Below are positions 45,818 through 54,679 of a stretch of DNA of 64,000 bases, piece by piece. The translations under genes were made by a program, and so were the position numbers. The stretch's first letter is position 1. Each line of letters begins with the position of its first letter. Under the pieces are notes generated by a model. That model was not told the origin of the DNA. It made no database searches and worked only from the letters and a program-made list of their open reading frames with translations. The DNA comes from JBBRHQ01 sp963738305 (GTDB taxonomy: Bacteria > Actinomycetota > Thermoleophilia > Solirubrobacterales > 70-9), in assembly GCA_963738305.1 (NCBI GenBank), contig CAVTVU010000001.1:1178001-1242000 (forward strand), read 5' to 3'.

Positions 45818-47086
45818 ATGAGCCGATCCTCCGAGCTCTACGAGCGGGCGCTGCGCACCCTGCCCGGAGGCGTCAACTCGCCCGTCCGGGCGATGCGCCA
45901 GATCGGGCGCGACCCGATCTTCATCGAGCGTGGCGAGGGCTGCGAGCTGGTCGACGTCGACGGCAATCGCTACCTTGACTGGGTCGGCTCCTGGGGCCCG
46001 CTGATCCTCGGTCACGCCGAGCCGGGAATCGTGGCCGCGATCTCCGAGGCGGCGGAGCTGGGCACGAGCTACGGCGCCGCCACGGAGGCCGAGGTGGAGC
46101 TGGCCGAGGAGGTCTGCCGCAGGCTCGAATCGGTCGAGATGGTCCGCATGACCAGCTCCGGGACCGAGGCGGCGATGAGCGCGGTGCGGTTGGCCCGCGC
46201 CGCCACAGGGCGTGAGAAGGTCGTCAAGTTCGCCGGCGCCTACCACGGCCACTCCGACGGCCTGCTCGCCGAGTCCGGCTCTGGCATGGCGACCCTGGGA
46301 GTGCCGGCGAGCCCCGGGGTCCCTGCTGCCCAGGCCGCCGGGACCGTGGTCGTGCCCTGGAACGATCGCGCCGCGGTCGACTCGGCGATGGACGAGCACG
46401 AGGTCGCCGCCCTGCTCGCCGAGCCGATCGCCGCGAACATGGGCGTGGTCCCGCCCGCCGAGGGCTTCCTCGACTTCCTGCGCGAGGCGAGTTCAGCGGC
46501 GGGGGCGCTGCTCGTCTTCGACGAGGTGATAACCGGGTTCCGCGTCGACCGAGGCGGCGCCCAGGGCCTCTACGGAGTCGAGCCCGACCTGACCGTGTTC
46601 GGCAAGGTGATCGGAGGCGGGCTCCCCGCCGCCGGCTTCGGCGGCCCACGCCGGCTGATGGAGCGGGTCGCGCCGGCGGGGGACGTCTACCAGGCGGGCA
46701 CGCTCTCCGGCAATCCTCTCGCCACCGCGGCGGGACTGGCGACCCTGCGCCGCCTCGACGATGTTGCCTACCGGCGCCTTGGCGAGCTGACCGGGACCCT
46801 CGCCGACGGCCTGCGGGACCTCACCGATGGGCGCCCGCTCCAGGTCGCCGAGGTACCCGGCCTCGTGACGCTCTTCTTCAGCGACTCGCCGGTCGGAGAT
46901 TTCGCCGCGGCGGCCGCCTGCGACGCCTCGGCACATGCCCACTTCTGCCGCGGGATGCTCGAGCGCGGCGTCTACCCACCACCGTCCCAGTTCGAGGCCT
47001 GGTTCGTCAGCCTCGCCCACACCGATGAGGCGATCGAGCGCACCCTCGAGGCGGCCTCGGACGCGCTCAGGGAGGCGCTCGGGTGA
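45818..47086 (+). CDS. hemL: Glutamate-1-semialdehyde 2,1-aminomutase
   Basis: 422 residues. Makes 5-aminolevulinate from glutamate semialdehyde, the C5 pathway. Signatures: LPGGVNSPVRAM, DVDGNRYLDWVGSWGPLILGH, MTSSGTEAAMSAVRLAR, FAGAYHGHSD, LVFDEVITGFRV and the PLP lysine in TVFGKVIGGGLP. Placed directly after the siroheme decarboxylase; its stop overlaps the next GTG. Confidence 0.95.
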   Translation: MSRSSELYERALRTLPGGVNSPVRAMRQIGRDPIFIERGEGCELVDVDGNRYLDWVGSWGPLILGHAEPGIVAAISEAAELGTSYGAATEAEVELAEEVCRRLESVEMVRMTSSGTEAAMSAVRLARAATGREKVVKFAGAYHGHSDGLLAESGSGMATLGVPASPGVPAAQAAGTVVVPWNDRAAVDSAMDEHEVAALLAEPIAANMGVVPPAEGFLDFLREASSAAGALLVFDEVITGFRVDRGGAQGLYGVEPDLTVFGKVIGGGLPAAGFGGPRRLMERVAPAGDVYQAGTLSGNPLATAAGLATLRRLDDVAYRRLGELTGTLADGLRDLTDGRPLQVAEVPGLVTLFFSDSPVGDFAAAAACDASAHAHFCRGMLERGVYPPPSQFEAWFVSLAHTDEAIERTLEAASDALREALG

Positions 47087-47682
47087 GCCCCTCGGCGGAG
47101 GAGGCGTTGAGCGAGATCGCCCGGGTGCTGCGCGAGGGCGACACGGTGATCTCCTCCTACGTCATCGAGCCGGGCGCGGAGCCGGCGCTCGGCGCGCTCT
47201 GCGCCGCGGGACCCCGCGCCGCCGGAGAGCCGGGCGAATACTCCTTCGTGGTCGAGGCGGTGCGCGAGGGCTTCCTCCTGCACTACGGCGACCCGCGCCT
47301 GCTCGCCGCCCATGACTCCGATCTGGCGCTGCTCGCGGGCGACTACCTATATGCCCTGGGGATTGAGCGACTCGCCGCGCTCGGCGACTCCGAGGCGGTG
47401 CTGGAGCTGTCCGATCTGATCGCGCTGGCCGCCCAGAGCGAGGCCGAGCCAGGGCACGATCACTGCGGGGCGCTGTGGCTCGCGGCCGCGGTCGCGGTGG
47501 GCTGCGGCCCGACTGAGGCGGGCGAGGAAGCGAAGCGGAGCGCCCGGGCGCTGGAGCCCGGGTCCGCCGTGCTCCTCTGGGATGCGGCGTCGCAGACCGC
47601 CTCCGACTTCGGGCTCGGCGCCGATCTTCGCCACGCGGCCGAAACAATAGAATTCGCCCCGCCCCAGATTGCTGATGGCTGA
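47083..47682 (+). CDS. Unknown protein between hemL and qcrA
   Basis: 199 residues, Ala/Leu/Glu-rich and mostly helical. It has GEYSFVVEAVREGFLLHYGDPRLL and DSDLALLAGDYLYALGIERLAALGD, the latter resembling a helical-repeat metal- or lipid-binding segment. No signal or membrane helix. GTG start overlaps hemL (GTGA) and its end overlaps qcrA by 8 bases, so it is co-translated with both. A role in heme delivery or Rieske/bc assembly is a guess from context only. Confidence 0.7.
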   Translation: MSPSAEEALSEIARVLREGDTVISSYVIEPGAEPALGALCAAGPRAAGEPGEYSFVVEAVREGFLLHYGDPRLLAAHDSDLALLAGDYLYALGIERLAALGDSEAVLELSDLIALAAQSEAEPGHDHCGALWLAAAVAVGCGPTEAGEEAKRSARALEPGSAVLLWDAASQTASDFGLGADLRHAAETIEFAPPQIADG

Positions 47683-48352
47683 ACCCCTGGATAAGAAGAC
47701 CGAGGCAGAGGCGCCGGCCGCCCGCGCGGAGCTGCCGGAGGCGCCGCCGCCGGGCTATTTCGAGGGCGAGTCGATGACCCGCCGCAAGGTCTTCACGATC
47801 GCCTCGCAGGGGGTCGGCGGCCTGGCCGGCCTCGCCGTCATCCTGCCCGCCGTCGGCTTCGCGGTGGCACCGCTCTTCCACCGGGGCAAGGAGCGCTGGG
47901 AGTCGGTGGGCGGGACCGGCGACTTCAACGATTCCACCTACCGCCAGGTGGTCTTCACGATCGTCCCGGGTATCGGGGACGTTGGCAAGACCACCGCCTA
48001 CGTGCGCCGCGGCTCGAAGGAGCTGGGGGAGAAGCCGGACGAGTTCATCGCGGTCTCGACCCGCTGTGCGCACCTCGGATGCCCGGTGCGCTTCGTACAG
48101 GCTGCCGGCAACTTCATCTGCCCCTGCCACGGCGGCGTCTACGACTTCCAGGGCAAGCGCATCGGCGGCCCTCCGGTGCGCCCGCTCGACCGCTTCCAGA
48201 CCCGGGTCCGCGACCGGCAGGTCGAGCTGGGCCCCCGCTACAGCGTCACCAACCAGCTGCAGCCGGTGCAGGCCCGCGACCCGGGCGAGTTCACCGGCGG
48301 CATCTGGAACTACCTCTACCCACCTCGCCCCTCGACCTTCCCCGCCCCGTGA
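47675..48352 (+). CDS. qcrA: Rieske iron-sulfur subunit of menaquinol:cytochrome c reductase
   Basis: 225 residues. An N-terminal cytoplasmic segment is followed by a Tat-like TRRKVFTIASQGVGGLAGLAVILP membrane anchor and the Rieske domain, with both cluster boxes CAHLGCPV and CPCHGGVYD. Electron carrier between quinol and cytochrome c. ATG 47675 chosen. tatA-tatC lie 5 kb downstream, consistent with Tat export. Confidence 0.93.
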   Translation: MAEPLDKKTEAEAPAARAELPEAPPPGYFEGESMTRRKVFTIASQGVGGLAGLAVILPAVGFAVAPLFHRGKERWESVGGTGDFNDSTYRQVVFTIVPGIGDVGKTTAYVRRGSKELGEKPDEFIAVSTRCAHLGCPVRFVQAAGNFICPCHGGVYDFQGKRIGGPPVRPLDRFQTRVRDRQVELGPRYSVTNQLQPVQARDPGEFTGGIWNYLYPPRPSTFPAP

Positions 48353-48360
48353 GGAGCTGA

Positions 48361-49254
48361 ATGGGCATCCGCGACTCGATAGTCCCCGCCCCGCTGCGCA
48401 AGCCGGGCAAGCCGGGCTCCAACGGCCGCTCGAACGGCCCCGGGCCGTCGGACCTGCGGGACGACCCCGAGGTCGAGCAGCGCCCCGCCGGCGAGCCGGT
48501 CCACCAGGCAGCCGGCAAGGACCTGGTCGGCTGGGTCGACCAGCGCACGGGGGCCACCGGGTTCCTCACCGGGATGCTCTACCGCAAGGTGCCGAAGGGG
48601 ACCAACTGGTTCTACACCCTCGGCTCGGCGACCCTCTTCGCGTTCATCATCCAGGCGATCACCGGGGTCTTCCTGGCGATGTTCTACACGCCCTCGACCA
48701 CCCAGGCCTACGGCTCGGTCACCCACCTCACCAACGACGTCTTCCTTGGCGAGTTCGTCCGCGGCATGCACAAGTGGGGCGCCAGCGTGATGATCATCCT
48801 GATCTTCGTCCACATGGCGCGGACCTTCTTCTTCGGCGCCTACAAGTACCCGCGCGAGATCAACTGGGTGATCGGGGTCGTGCTGCTGATCCTGACCATG
48901 GTGATGGGGCTGACCGGCTACCTGCTGCCCTTCGACCAGCGCTCCTTCTGGGCGACGATCGTCGCCAACAACATCACCGGGACCGGCCCCGTGGTCGGCC
49001 CCTACCTCGCCGACTTCCTGCGGGCGGGGCCGGAGATCGGGGCGACGACGCTCTCGCGCTTCTACGCCCTGCACATGCTGGCGATCCCCGGCCTGATCAT
49101 CGCCCTGATTGGCGCTCACCTCTACCTGGTGGTCAAGCTGGGCACCACCGCACCCCCCTGGGTGCAGGCCGAGAAGCCCGAGGCGGCAACCCCCGTGGTG
49201 CAATTGGCGGCGGGCAGCAACGGGCGCGGCAACGGAGCGGCGGGCAGCGGATGA
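48361..49254 (+). CDS. qcrB: Cytochrome b subunit of menaquinol:cytochrome c reductase
   Basis: 297 residues, the b6-length (four-helix) cytochrome b. Visible features: heme-ligand helices with LTNDVFLGEFVRGMHKWGAS and FVHMARTFFFGAYKYPREINW, the Qo-site region TGYLLPFDQRSFWATIV, and RFYALHMLAIPGLIIALIGAHLY. A long cytoplasmic N-terminal extension (about 60 residues, Pro/Gly-rich) precedes it. ATGA overlap with qcrC. Confidence 0.93.
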   Translation: MGIRDSIVPAPLRKPGKPGSNGRSNGPGPSDLRDDPEVEQRPAGEPVHQAAGKDLVGWVDQRTGATGFLTGMLYRKVPKGTNWFYTLGSATLFAFIIQAITGVFLAMFYTPSTTQAYGSVTHLTNDVFLGEFVRGMHKWGASVMIILIFVHMARTFFFGAYKYPREINWVIGVVLLILTMVMGLTGYLLPFDQRSFWATIVANNITGTGPVVGPYLADFLRAGPEIGATTLSRFYALHMLAIPGLIIALIGAHLYLVVKLGTTAPPWVQAEKPEAATPVVQLAAGSNGRGNGAAGSG

Positions 49255-49952
49255 ACCACCGGGAAAAGGAGGCCTACCTCCGCGAGTACGAGGTGCTGAA
49301 GAAGAAGGGCAAGCCCTTCTTCCCCTACGCGGTGATGAAGGACTCGATGATGATGCTGATCGTCGTCATCGTCGTCGCCGCGATGTCGATCATCCTGGGC
49401 GCCGAGCAGGGGCCGAAGGCCGATCCGACCACCACCACCTACGTGCCGCGGCCCGAGTGGTACTTCTTCTTCCTCTTCGAGCTGCTGCGTGTTCTGAAGC
49501 CGCCGGAGCTGGTGCCGATCGCGACCATCGGGATCCCGACGATCTGCATGGTCGGGCTGCTTCTGCTGCCCTTCTACGACCGCGGCCCGGAGCGCCGCCC
49601 CGAGCGCCGGCCGATCGCGACGACGGCCGGGATCCTGGTGATCGCAGCGATGGCCTACCTCACCTACCTGGGCGCCACCGGCGGCTCGCCGACCGAGATC
49701 GACATGCAGGTGTCGAAACGATATGAGCCGGGGAAGCTGGTGGTCGCCCAGTCGGGCTGCCTCGCCTGCCACAAGCTGGGCGAGAACGGCAACAACGGCC
49801 CCGGCCCGGAGCTGACCCACATCGCCCAGAAGATCCCCCGAGCGGCGATCGTCCGCTCGGTTCAGATCGGCCCCGGCATCATGCCCTCCTACAGGGACCT
49901 GCCGCCTCGCAAACTGAACCAGCTGGCGGATTTCCTCTCCTCACTCGACTGA
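49251..49952 (+). CDS. qcrC: Subunit IV-cytochrome c fusion of the bc complex
   Basis: 233 residues. The first half resembles b6f subunit IV: three membrane segments with the PEWYF motif in RPEWYFFFLFELLRVLKPPELV. The second half is a mono-heme cytochrome c with CLACH and the Met ligand near GIMPSYRDLPP. This split cytochrome b with a subunit IV-cytochrome c fusion is the Bacillus QcrABC plan, not the fused cytochrome b plus diheme QcrC plan of mycobacteria and streptomycetes. Confidence 0.93.
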   Translation: MNHREKEAYLREYEVLKKKGKPFFPYAVMKDSMMMLIVVIVVAAMSIILGAEQGPKADPTTTTYVPRPEWYFFFLFELLRVLKPPELVPIATIGIPTICMVGLLLLPFYDRGPERRPERRPIATTAGILVIAAMAYLTYLGATGGSPTEIDMQVSKRYEPGKLVVAQSGCLACHKLGENGNNGPGPELTHIAQKIPRAAIVRSVQIGPGIMPSYRDLPPRKLNQLADFLSSLD

Positions 49953-49989
49953 GGCCCCGCCGCGGCGCTCGCCTAGGCTTGGGGGGTTG

Positions 49990-50721
49990 ATGGCTGCCGT
50001 CGAAGCAGACTCTCGCCCCGCGCGCGACTCCGCTCAGTTCGCGGGGCAGGTGAACCGGATGTTCGACCGGATCGCCTCGCACTACGATGCGATGAACTCG
50101 GTGATGACGGCCGGGCTACACCATCGCTGGCGAACCCGGGCGGCCGACCGCGCCGGCCTGCGCCCCGGAGACATGGCGCTCGACGTCTGCTGTGGAACGG
50201 GGGACCTCGCCCTCGAGCTGGCCCGGCACGTCGCGCCAGACGGCCATGTGATCGGCTGCGACTTCTCCGAGCCGATGCTCGACCTGGCCCGCGAGAAGGC
50301 CGCCCGGCGCGAGGGGGTTCGCTTCGAGTGGGCCGACGCACTCGGGCTGCCCTACCGCACGGCGCAGTTCGACGCCGTCACAATCGGGTTCGGGGTTCGC
50401 AACCTGGCCGGCCTCGATCGCGGCCTCCGTGAGATGGCGCGGGTGCTGAAGCCCGGAGGGCGCCTGGTGATCCTCGAGATCACGACGCCGCGCAGGCCGC
50501 CCCTCTCGACCTTTTACTCGCTGTGGTTCGACCGCGTGGTGCCGCTGCTGGGGACCGCCGCGGGCGACCGCGACGCCTACACCTACCTCCCCGAGTCGGT
50601 GCGCAGCTTCCCCTCACCGCTCGGCCTGGCCGAGAGGATGGACGCAGCCGGGCTCGGCGAGATCCGCTACACGGTCCTCGCCGGGGGAATCATCGCGATC
50701 CACAGTGGGGTGCTGCCATGA
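49990..50721 (+). CDS. menG: Demethylmenaquinone methyltransferase
   Basis: 243 residues, UbiE/MenG family. It has VNRMFDRIASHYDAMNSVMT, the SAM site ALDVCCGTGDLALELA, FGVRNLAGLDRGLREMARVLKPGG and the C-terminal GGIIAIHSG. It catalyses the last step of menaquinone synthesis, fitting the qcr genes before it. ATG 49990, or TTG 49987; a TAGGCT -10 lies 7 bases from the TTG. ATGA overlap with the prenyl synthase. Confidence 0.93.
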   Translation: MAAVEADSRPARDSAQFAGQVNRMFDRIASHYDAMNSVMTAGLHHRWRTRAADRAGLRPGDMALDVCCGTGDLALELARHVAPDGHVIGCDFSEPMLDLAREKAARREGVRFEWADALGLPYRTAQFDAVTIGFGVRNLAGLDRGLREMARVLKPGGRLVILEITTPRRPPLSTFYSLWFDRVVPLLGTAAGDRDAYTYLPESVRSFPSPLGLAERMDAAGLGEIRYTVLAGGIIAIHSGVLP

Positions 50722-51701
50722 GCGGACCGGCGGCGGTGCCACCGCCGGTGACCGCGGTGATCGACGCGGCGGGAGCCTGGCTGCCCGCCCGCCTGGAGGA
50801 GGTCGAGCGCCGCCTGCGGGAGCTGAGCCTGGGCCACGGCCCCCTGCTCGCGGCCGATGCCACGGCAACCCTCGCGGCGGGGGGCAAGCGGCTGAGGCCG
50901 CTGCTGGTCCTGCTCTGCGGCGGCGCGGGCGCCGGGGAGCCGGCGATTCGCGCCGCCACGGCGGTGGAGCTGGTCCACATGGCGACCCTGGTCCACGACG
51001 ACGTCCTCGACCGTGCGCCGCTGCGGCGGGGCCGGCCGACGGTCGCCGCGACGTCCGGGCGCGCCCGAGCGAGCGCGGTTGGCGACCTGCTCTTCTCGCG
51101 CGCCTTCGCGCTGCTCTCAGGCGAGCGCGACCGCCGCGCCACGGCACTGCTCAGCGAGGCGTCGGTGGCCCTGGCCGAGGGCGAGCTGGCCCAGCGGCGC
51201 GATGCCTTCGACGTGGGCATCGACGAGCAGCGCTACCTCCATCGCTGCTCGCTGAAGACAGCGCGCCTCTTCGAGTGCGCCTGCGTGATCGGGCGGGCCT
51301 CCCATGGAGGGGCGGGCGAAGAGGAGCTGAGCACCTTCGGCGGCGAGATCGGCCTCGCCTTCCAGATGCTCGACGACGTCCTCGACGTCAGCGGCCCCCC
51401 GGAGCGGACGGGGAAGGCGCGGGGGACCGACCTGATCGACGGTACGGTGACGCTGCCGCTGATCCTCGCCTGCCGTCGCGACTCGTCGTTGCGCGGGGTC
51501 GAGCTGCGAGGCCTCGACCCGGCCGGCGCCGCGGCGCTCTGCGACCGCATCGCGGCCACCGGCGCCCTCGAGGACGTGCGCGTGCGGGCCCTGGAGATCG
51601 TCGCTGCGGCCAAGGCACGACTCGAGGGCCCGGCCTTCGACGCCGAGCAGCGGGAGCTGCTGGGCCTGGTCGCCGACGGGGTCGTCGAGCGCTACAGCTG
51701 A
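50718..51701 (+). CDS. Polyprenyl diphosphate synthase (trans, long-chain)
   Basis: 327 residues. It has GGKRLRPLLVLL, the first Asp-rich motif LVHDDVLDRAPLRRGRPTV, GDLLFSRAF, and the second Asp-rich motif FQMLDDVLDVSG. It probably makes the isoprenoid tail of menaquinone (HepT-type), given the menG overlap. Cluster with menG and qcrABC gives a compact menaquinol supply-and-use module. Confidence 0.9.
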   Translation: MSGPAAVPPPVTAVIDAAGAWLPARLEEVERRLRELSLGHGPLLAADATATLAAGGKRLRPLLVLLCGGAGAGEPAIRAATAVELVHMATLVHDDVLDRAPLRRGRPTVAATSGRARASAVGDLLFSRAFALLSGERDRRATALLSEASVALAEGELAQRRDAFDVGIDEQRYLHRCSLKTARLFECACVIGRASHGGAGEEELSTFGGEIGLAFQMLDDVLDVSGPPERTGKARGTDLIDGTVTLPLILACRRDSSLRGVELRGLDPAGAAALCDRIAATGALEDVRVRALEIVAAAKARLEGPAFDAEQRELLGLVADGVVERYS

Positions 51702-51707
51702 GCAGCG

Positions 51708-52046
51708 CTACGGCCGGTAGGCGAAGTCGTCGGGGCCGATCAGATCAGCGGCCAGGGCCGCGACGAAGATCTCGGCCGCATGCTTCATGTTGGCCCGCTC
51801 GAGCATCTTCAGCTCGCAGGCCAGCTCGCGGGTGCCGAAGTCGAGCTGCTCGTCGTAGTCGTTGATCTCGGCCTCTCCGTGCACCGAGGCGCCGCCCCAC
51901 TCGCAATCGGGACAGCGGCGCCAGAGCTTCCAGCTCCCGTGCGGCTCGGCCTGCTCCCAGCGCATCGGCTGGACCAGTCCGGAGCTGCAGCGGGGGCAGA
52001 CGTGGAGCCCTACCTTGGTCTTCAGTTGGGTTCTCCCGGCGTTCAT
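51708..52046 (-). CDS. Small zinc-ribbon protein
   Basis: 112 residues. Two CxxC pairs (VCPRC and RCPDCEWGG) make a treble-clef or zinc-ribbon head. A helical tail follows, with LDFGTRELACELKMLERANMKHAAEIFVAALAADLI. No known name. It is conserved in style with actinobacterial zinc-ribbon proteins of unknown role. Convergent with the prenyl synthase and divergent from dcd. Confidence 0.65.
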   Translation of the reverse strand: MNAGRTQLKTKVGLHVCPRCSSGLVQPMRWEQAEPHGSWKLWRRCPDCEWGGASVHGEAEINDYDEQLDFGTRELACELKMLERANMKHAAEIFVAALAADLIGPDDFAYRP

Positions 52047-52166
52047 CCTGCCGCTTCATCGACTCCGTGGGCGCTGCCTTGATCCCTGAAATCGGGTAAC
52101 CGCCGGCATGGACCAAGAACCGGGTAGTACCGGCGTCCCCAGGGCGCGAATAAGCTGTCAACACCG

Positions 52167-52760
52167 ATGGTCCTCAGCGATCGAACCATCCGCTCGGAGA
52201 TCGAGGCAGGACGAATCGTCTTCGACCCCTACGACGCCTCGATGGTGCAGCCGTCGAGCGTCGACGTCCGGGTGGATCGCCGCTTCCGCGTCTTCCACAA
52301 CGCCCGCTACCCCTTCATCGACGTGCGCCGCCCGATGGACGACCTGACAGAGGCGGTCGAGGTCGCCGAGGACGAGCCCTTCATCCTCCATCCGGGGGAG
52401 TTCGTGCTCGGGCAGACCCTGGAGCGGGTGCGGTTGCCCAGCGACCTGGTGGCGAGACTGGAGGGGAAGAGCTCACTCGGCCGTCTCGGCCTGCTGATCC
52501 ACTCCACCGCGGGTTTCGTCGACGCCGGCTTCGAGGGGAACCTGACGCTGGAGCTGTCCAACGTCGCCAACCTGCCGATCACCATCTACCACGGGATGCC
52601 GATCGGGCAGATCTCCTTCATGCGCATGGACGGCCCAGTCGAGACCCCCTACGGGTCAGAGCAGACAGGCAGCAAGTACCAGGGCCAGGCGGAGCCGACC
52701 CCGAGCCGCTTCTACCTGAACTTCCCCGAGAGCGAGCGCCCCGCAGGCGACAGGTCCTGA
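52167..52760 (+). CDS. dcd: dCTP deaminase
   Basis: 197 residues, trimeric dUTPase fold. It has MVLSDRTIRSEIEAG, VQPSSVDVRVDRRFRVF, LEGKSSLGRLGLLIHSTAGFVDAGFEG (catalytic Glu in TAGFVDAGFEG) and SKYQGQAEPTPSR. The last motif is typical of the mono- or bifunctional dCTP deaminases of actinobacteria. A TAAGCT (52151-52156) lies 10 bases before the ATG. Confidence 0.95.
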   Translation: MVLSDRTIRSEIEAGRIVFDPYDASMVQPSSVDVRVDRRFRVFHNARYPFIDVRRPMDDLTEAVEVAEDEPFILHPGEFVLGQTLERVRLPSDLVARLEGKSSLGRLGLLIHSTAGFVDAGFEGNLTLELSNVANLPITIYHGMPIGQISFMRMDGPVETPYGSEQTGSKYQGQAEPTPSRFYLNFPESERPAGDRS

Positions 52761-52814
52761 CCGGTTCCGGTCATCCTGATCCGATCGGCCCGGCCCGCCG
52801 TTACCATTTCTGTC

Positions 52815-53078
52815 ATGCCGAATATCGGACCACTTGAAGTTCTGGTCGTCCTGATCATCGCGCTCGTCGTGTTCGGGCCCAAGCGCCTGCCGGAGCTGGG
52901 GCGCTCCCTGGGCAAGGGGATCCGCGAGTTCCGCGGCTCGATCAGCGGCGAACACGAGGACGAGGACACCGACAGCGAGGACAGGGTTCCCGAGCTGGAA
53001 CGGGCAAAGCCGCCCGCCAAGGCCGAGGCCGAGGCCGAGGCGGTCGAGGGCGAGGTAGTCGCCGACAAGCGCAGCTGA
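52815..53078 (+). CDS. tatA: Twin-arginine translocase subunit TatA
   Basis: 87 residues. It shows IGPLEVLVVLIIALVVFGPKRLPELGRSLGKGIREFR, the TatA/E membrane helix plus amphipathic helix, then an acidic tail. A TACCAT -10 element (52802-52807) ends 7 bases from the ATG and there is no Shine-Dalgarno, so probably leaderless. It is 10 bases from tatC. Confidence 0.94.
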   Translation: MPNIGPLEVLVVLIIALVVFGPKRLPELGRSLGKGIREFRGSISGEHEDEDTDSEDRVPELERAKPPAKAEAEAEAVEGEVVADKRS

Positions 53079-53088
53079 GGGCGCGGGT

Positions 53089-53853
53089 ATGGCCCGGCTC
53101 AAGGCCGTCTCCCACCAGGACCGGCTCACCCTGGTCGAGCACCTCGATGAGCTGCGGAACCGGATCATCGTCTCGCTCGCGGTCTTCGGGGTCGCCCTGG
53201 CGCTCTGCTTCTGGCAGAACCACCTGCTGCTGAGGATCGCCAACGCGCCGCTGCCTGACCACTTCACCCCGATCACCCTGAGCCCGACCGAGCCCTTCCT
53301 CACCACCTTCACGATCTGCGCCTATGGGGCGATCATCCTGGCGCTGCCGATCGTCCTCTACCAGGCCTACGCCTACGTCCTCCCGGCCTTTAGCGACCGG
53401 GAGCGGCGGGTGATGCTGCCGTTGCTGCTGATGGTCCCCTTCCTTTTCCTTGCGGGTGTCGCCTTCGGCTACTTCGTCGTCCTGCCGGCGGCGATCCACT
53501 TCCTGCTCAACTTCAACAGCAGCGAGTTCTCGACCCAGCTGCGCGCCCGCGATTACTACAGCTTCTTCGCCACTACCCTGCTCGCCTGCGGAATCGTCTT
53601 CCAGGTGCCGGTGGGGATCCTCGCAATGACCAGGCTCGGGATCGTCAGCGTCGAGCAGCTGAAGCGCAACCGCCGCTATGCGTATCTGATCTGTGCGGTG
53701 GTGGCCGCCGCGCTGCCCGGCGTGGACCCGGTGACGATGCTGATCGAGATGGTGCCCCTGCTCGCCCTCTACGAAGTGAGTATCTTGCTCGCTCGTGCCT
53801 TCGGGCAGCCGGCAGCAGGCGGGCTGCAGGAGCCGACCACGCAAGAGCACTAG
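53089..53853 (+). CDS. tatC: Twin-arginine translocase subunit TatC
   Basis: 254 residues with six membrane helices. Signatures: LTLVEHLDELRNRIIVSLAVF at the N-terminus, the SPTEPFLTTFTICAYGAI loop, and ALYEVSILLARAF at the C-terminus. Receptor for twin-arginine signal peptides. Followed after 4 bases by a TPR-like gene. Confidence 0.95.
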   Translation: MARLKAVSHQDRLTLVEHLDELRNRIIVSLAVFGVALALCFWQNHLLLRIANAPLPDHFTPITLSPTEPFLTTFTICAYGAIILALPIVLYQAYAYVLPAFSDRERRVMLPLLLMVPFLFLAGVAFGYFVVLPAAIHFLLNFNSSEFSTQLRARDYYSFFATTLLACGIVFQVPVGILAMTRLGIVSVEQLKRNRRYAYLICAVVAAALPGVDPVTMLIEMVPLLALYEVSILLARAFGQPAAGGLQEPTTQEH

Positions 53854-53857
53854 CGCG

Positions 53858-54673
53858 ATGGCTAAGGGATCTGAGCACCGGATGGTCTTCGACATCCGCG
53901 GGCGACGGAAGCGCGTCGTCCAGGTCGTCTACGTGATTCTCGCCCTGCTGATGGGGTTGAGCCTGTTCACCGTGGTCGGCCCGGTCAACCTCGGTGACCT
54001 GTTCGGGGGTGGCAGCGGCGGCAGTGCGAGCGCCAACTTCGACGACCAGGCGGCGGCGATCGAGAAGAAGCTGAAGAAGCAGCCGGAGAGCGAGGGGCTG
54101 TGGCTGAGCCTGGCGCGGACCCGGTTCGGCGCCGGCAGCACGCTTGCCCAGACCGATCCCACGACCGGGCAGACCGTGCTCAGCGAGGACGCCGTCGCCG
54201 AGTTCCGGCAGGGGGCCAAGGCCTGGAACAGCTACCTCGAACTGCACCCGCAGCCGCCCAGCCCGAACGTCGCCCAGCTCGCCGCCAACGCCTCCTTTAC
54301 CCTCGCGCAGAACTCGACCTCCTATCCCGAGGCCTACAAGAACCTCCGCGCCGCCGCTTCAGCTCAGGCAGTGGTCGCCGCCGCCAGGCCCGGCGCCGCC
54401 GCATACAGCAACCTCGCCGCCTTCAGCTTTCTGGCCGGAGATTTCAAGGCGGGCGATGCCGCCGCGAAGAAGTACCTGGCCGAGGTCCCCGCCGCGCAGC
54501 AGAAGAGCGCCAAGAAGAGCATCGCCGCAGTTCGCAAGCAAGGCAAGCAGCTGAAGACGCAGCAGAAGATCGCCGCCAAGGCGCAGCAGGGACAGGGGAA
54601 GAAGGAGCTACAGAACCCGCTCGGCGGCCTCGCCGGCGGCGGCCTCGGCTCGGCCGCACCCACCAGTCCCTAG
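53858..54673 (+). CDS. Membrane-anchored TPR-like protein downstream of tatC
   Basis: 271 residues. A short basic head (DIRGRRKRV) leads to one membrane helix (VVQVVYVILALLMGLSLFTVV). The extracytoplasmic region is built of helix pairs resembling tetratricopeptide repeats (QPESEGLWLSLARTRFGAG, RQGAKAWNSYLELHPQPP, AAYSNLAAFSFLAGDFKAGD). The tail is Lys/Gln-rich then Gly-rich. Co-operonic with tatA-tatC, so a role in handling exported proteins is possible. Confidence 0.75.
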   Translation: MAKGSEHRMVFDIRGRRKRVVQVVYVILALLMGLSLFTVVGPVNLGDLFGGGSGGSASANFDDQAAAIEKKLKKQPESEGLWLSLARTRFGAGSTLAQTDPTTGQTVLSEDAVAEFRQGAKAWNSYLELHPQPPSPNVAQLAANASFTLAQNSTSYPEAYKNLRAAASAQAVVAAARPGAAAYSNLAAFSFLAGDFKAGDAAAKKYLAEVPAAQQKSAKKSIAAVRKQGKQLKTQQKIAAKAQQGQGKKELQNPLGGLAGGGLGSAAPTSP

Positions 54674-54679
54674 CGAACA

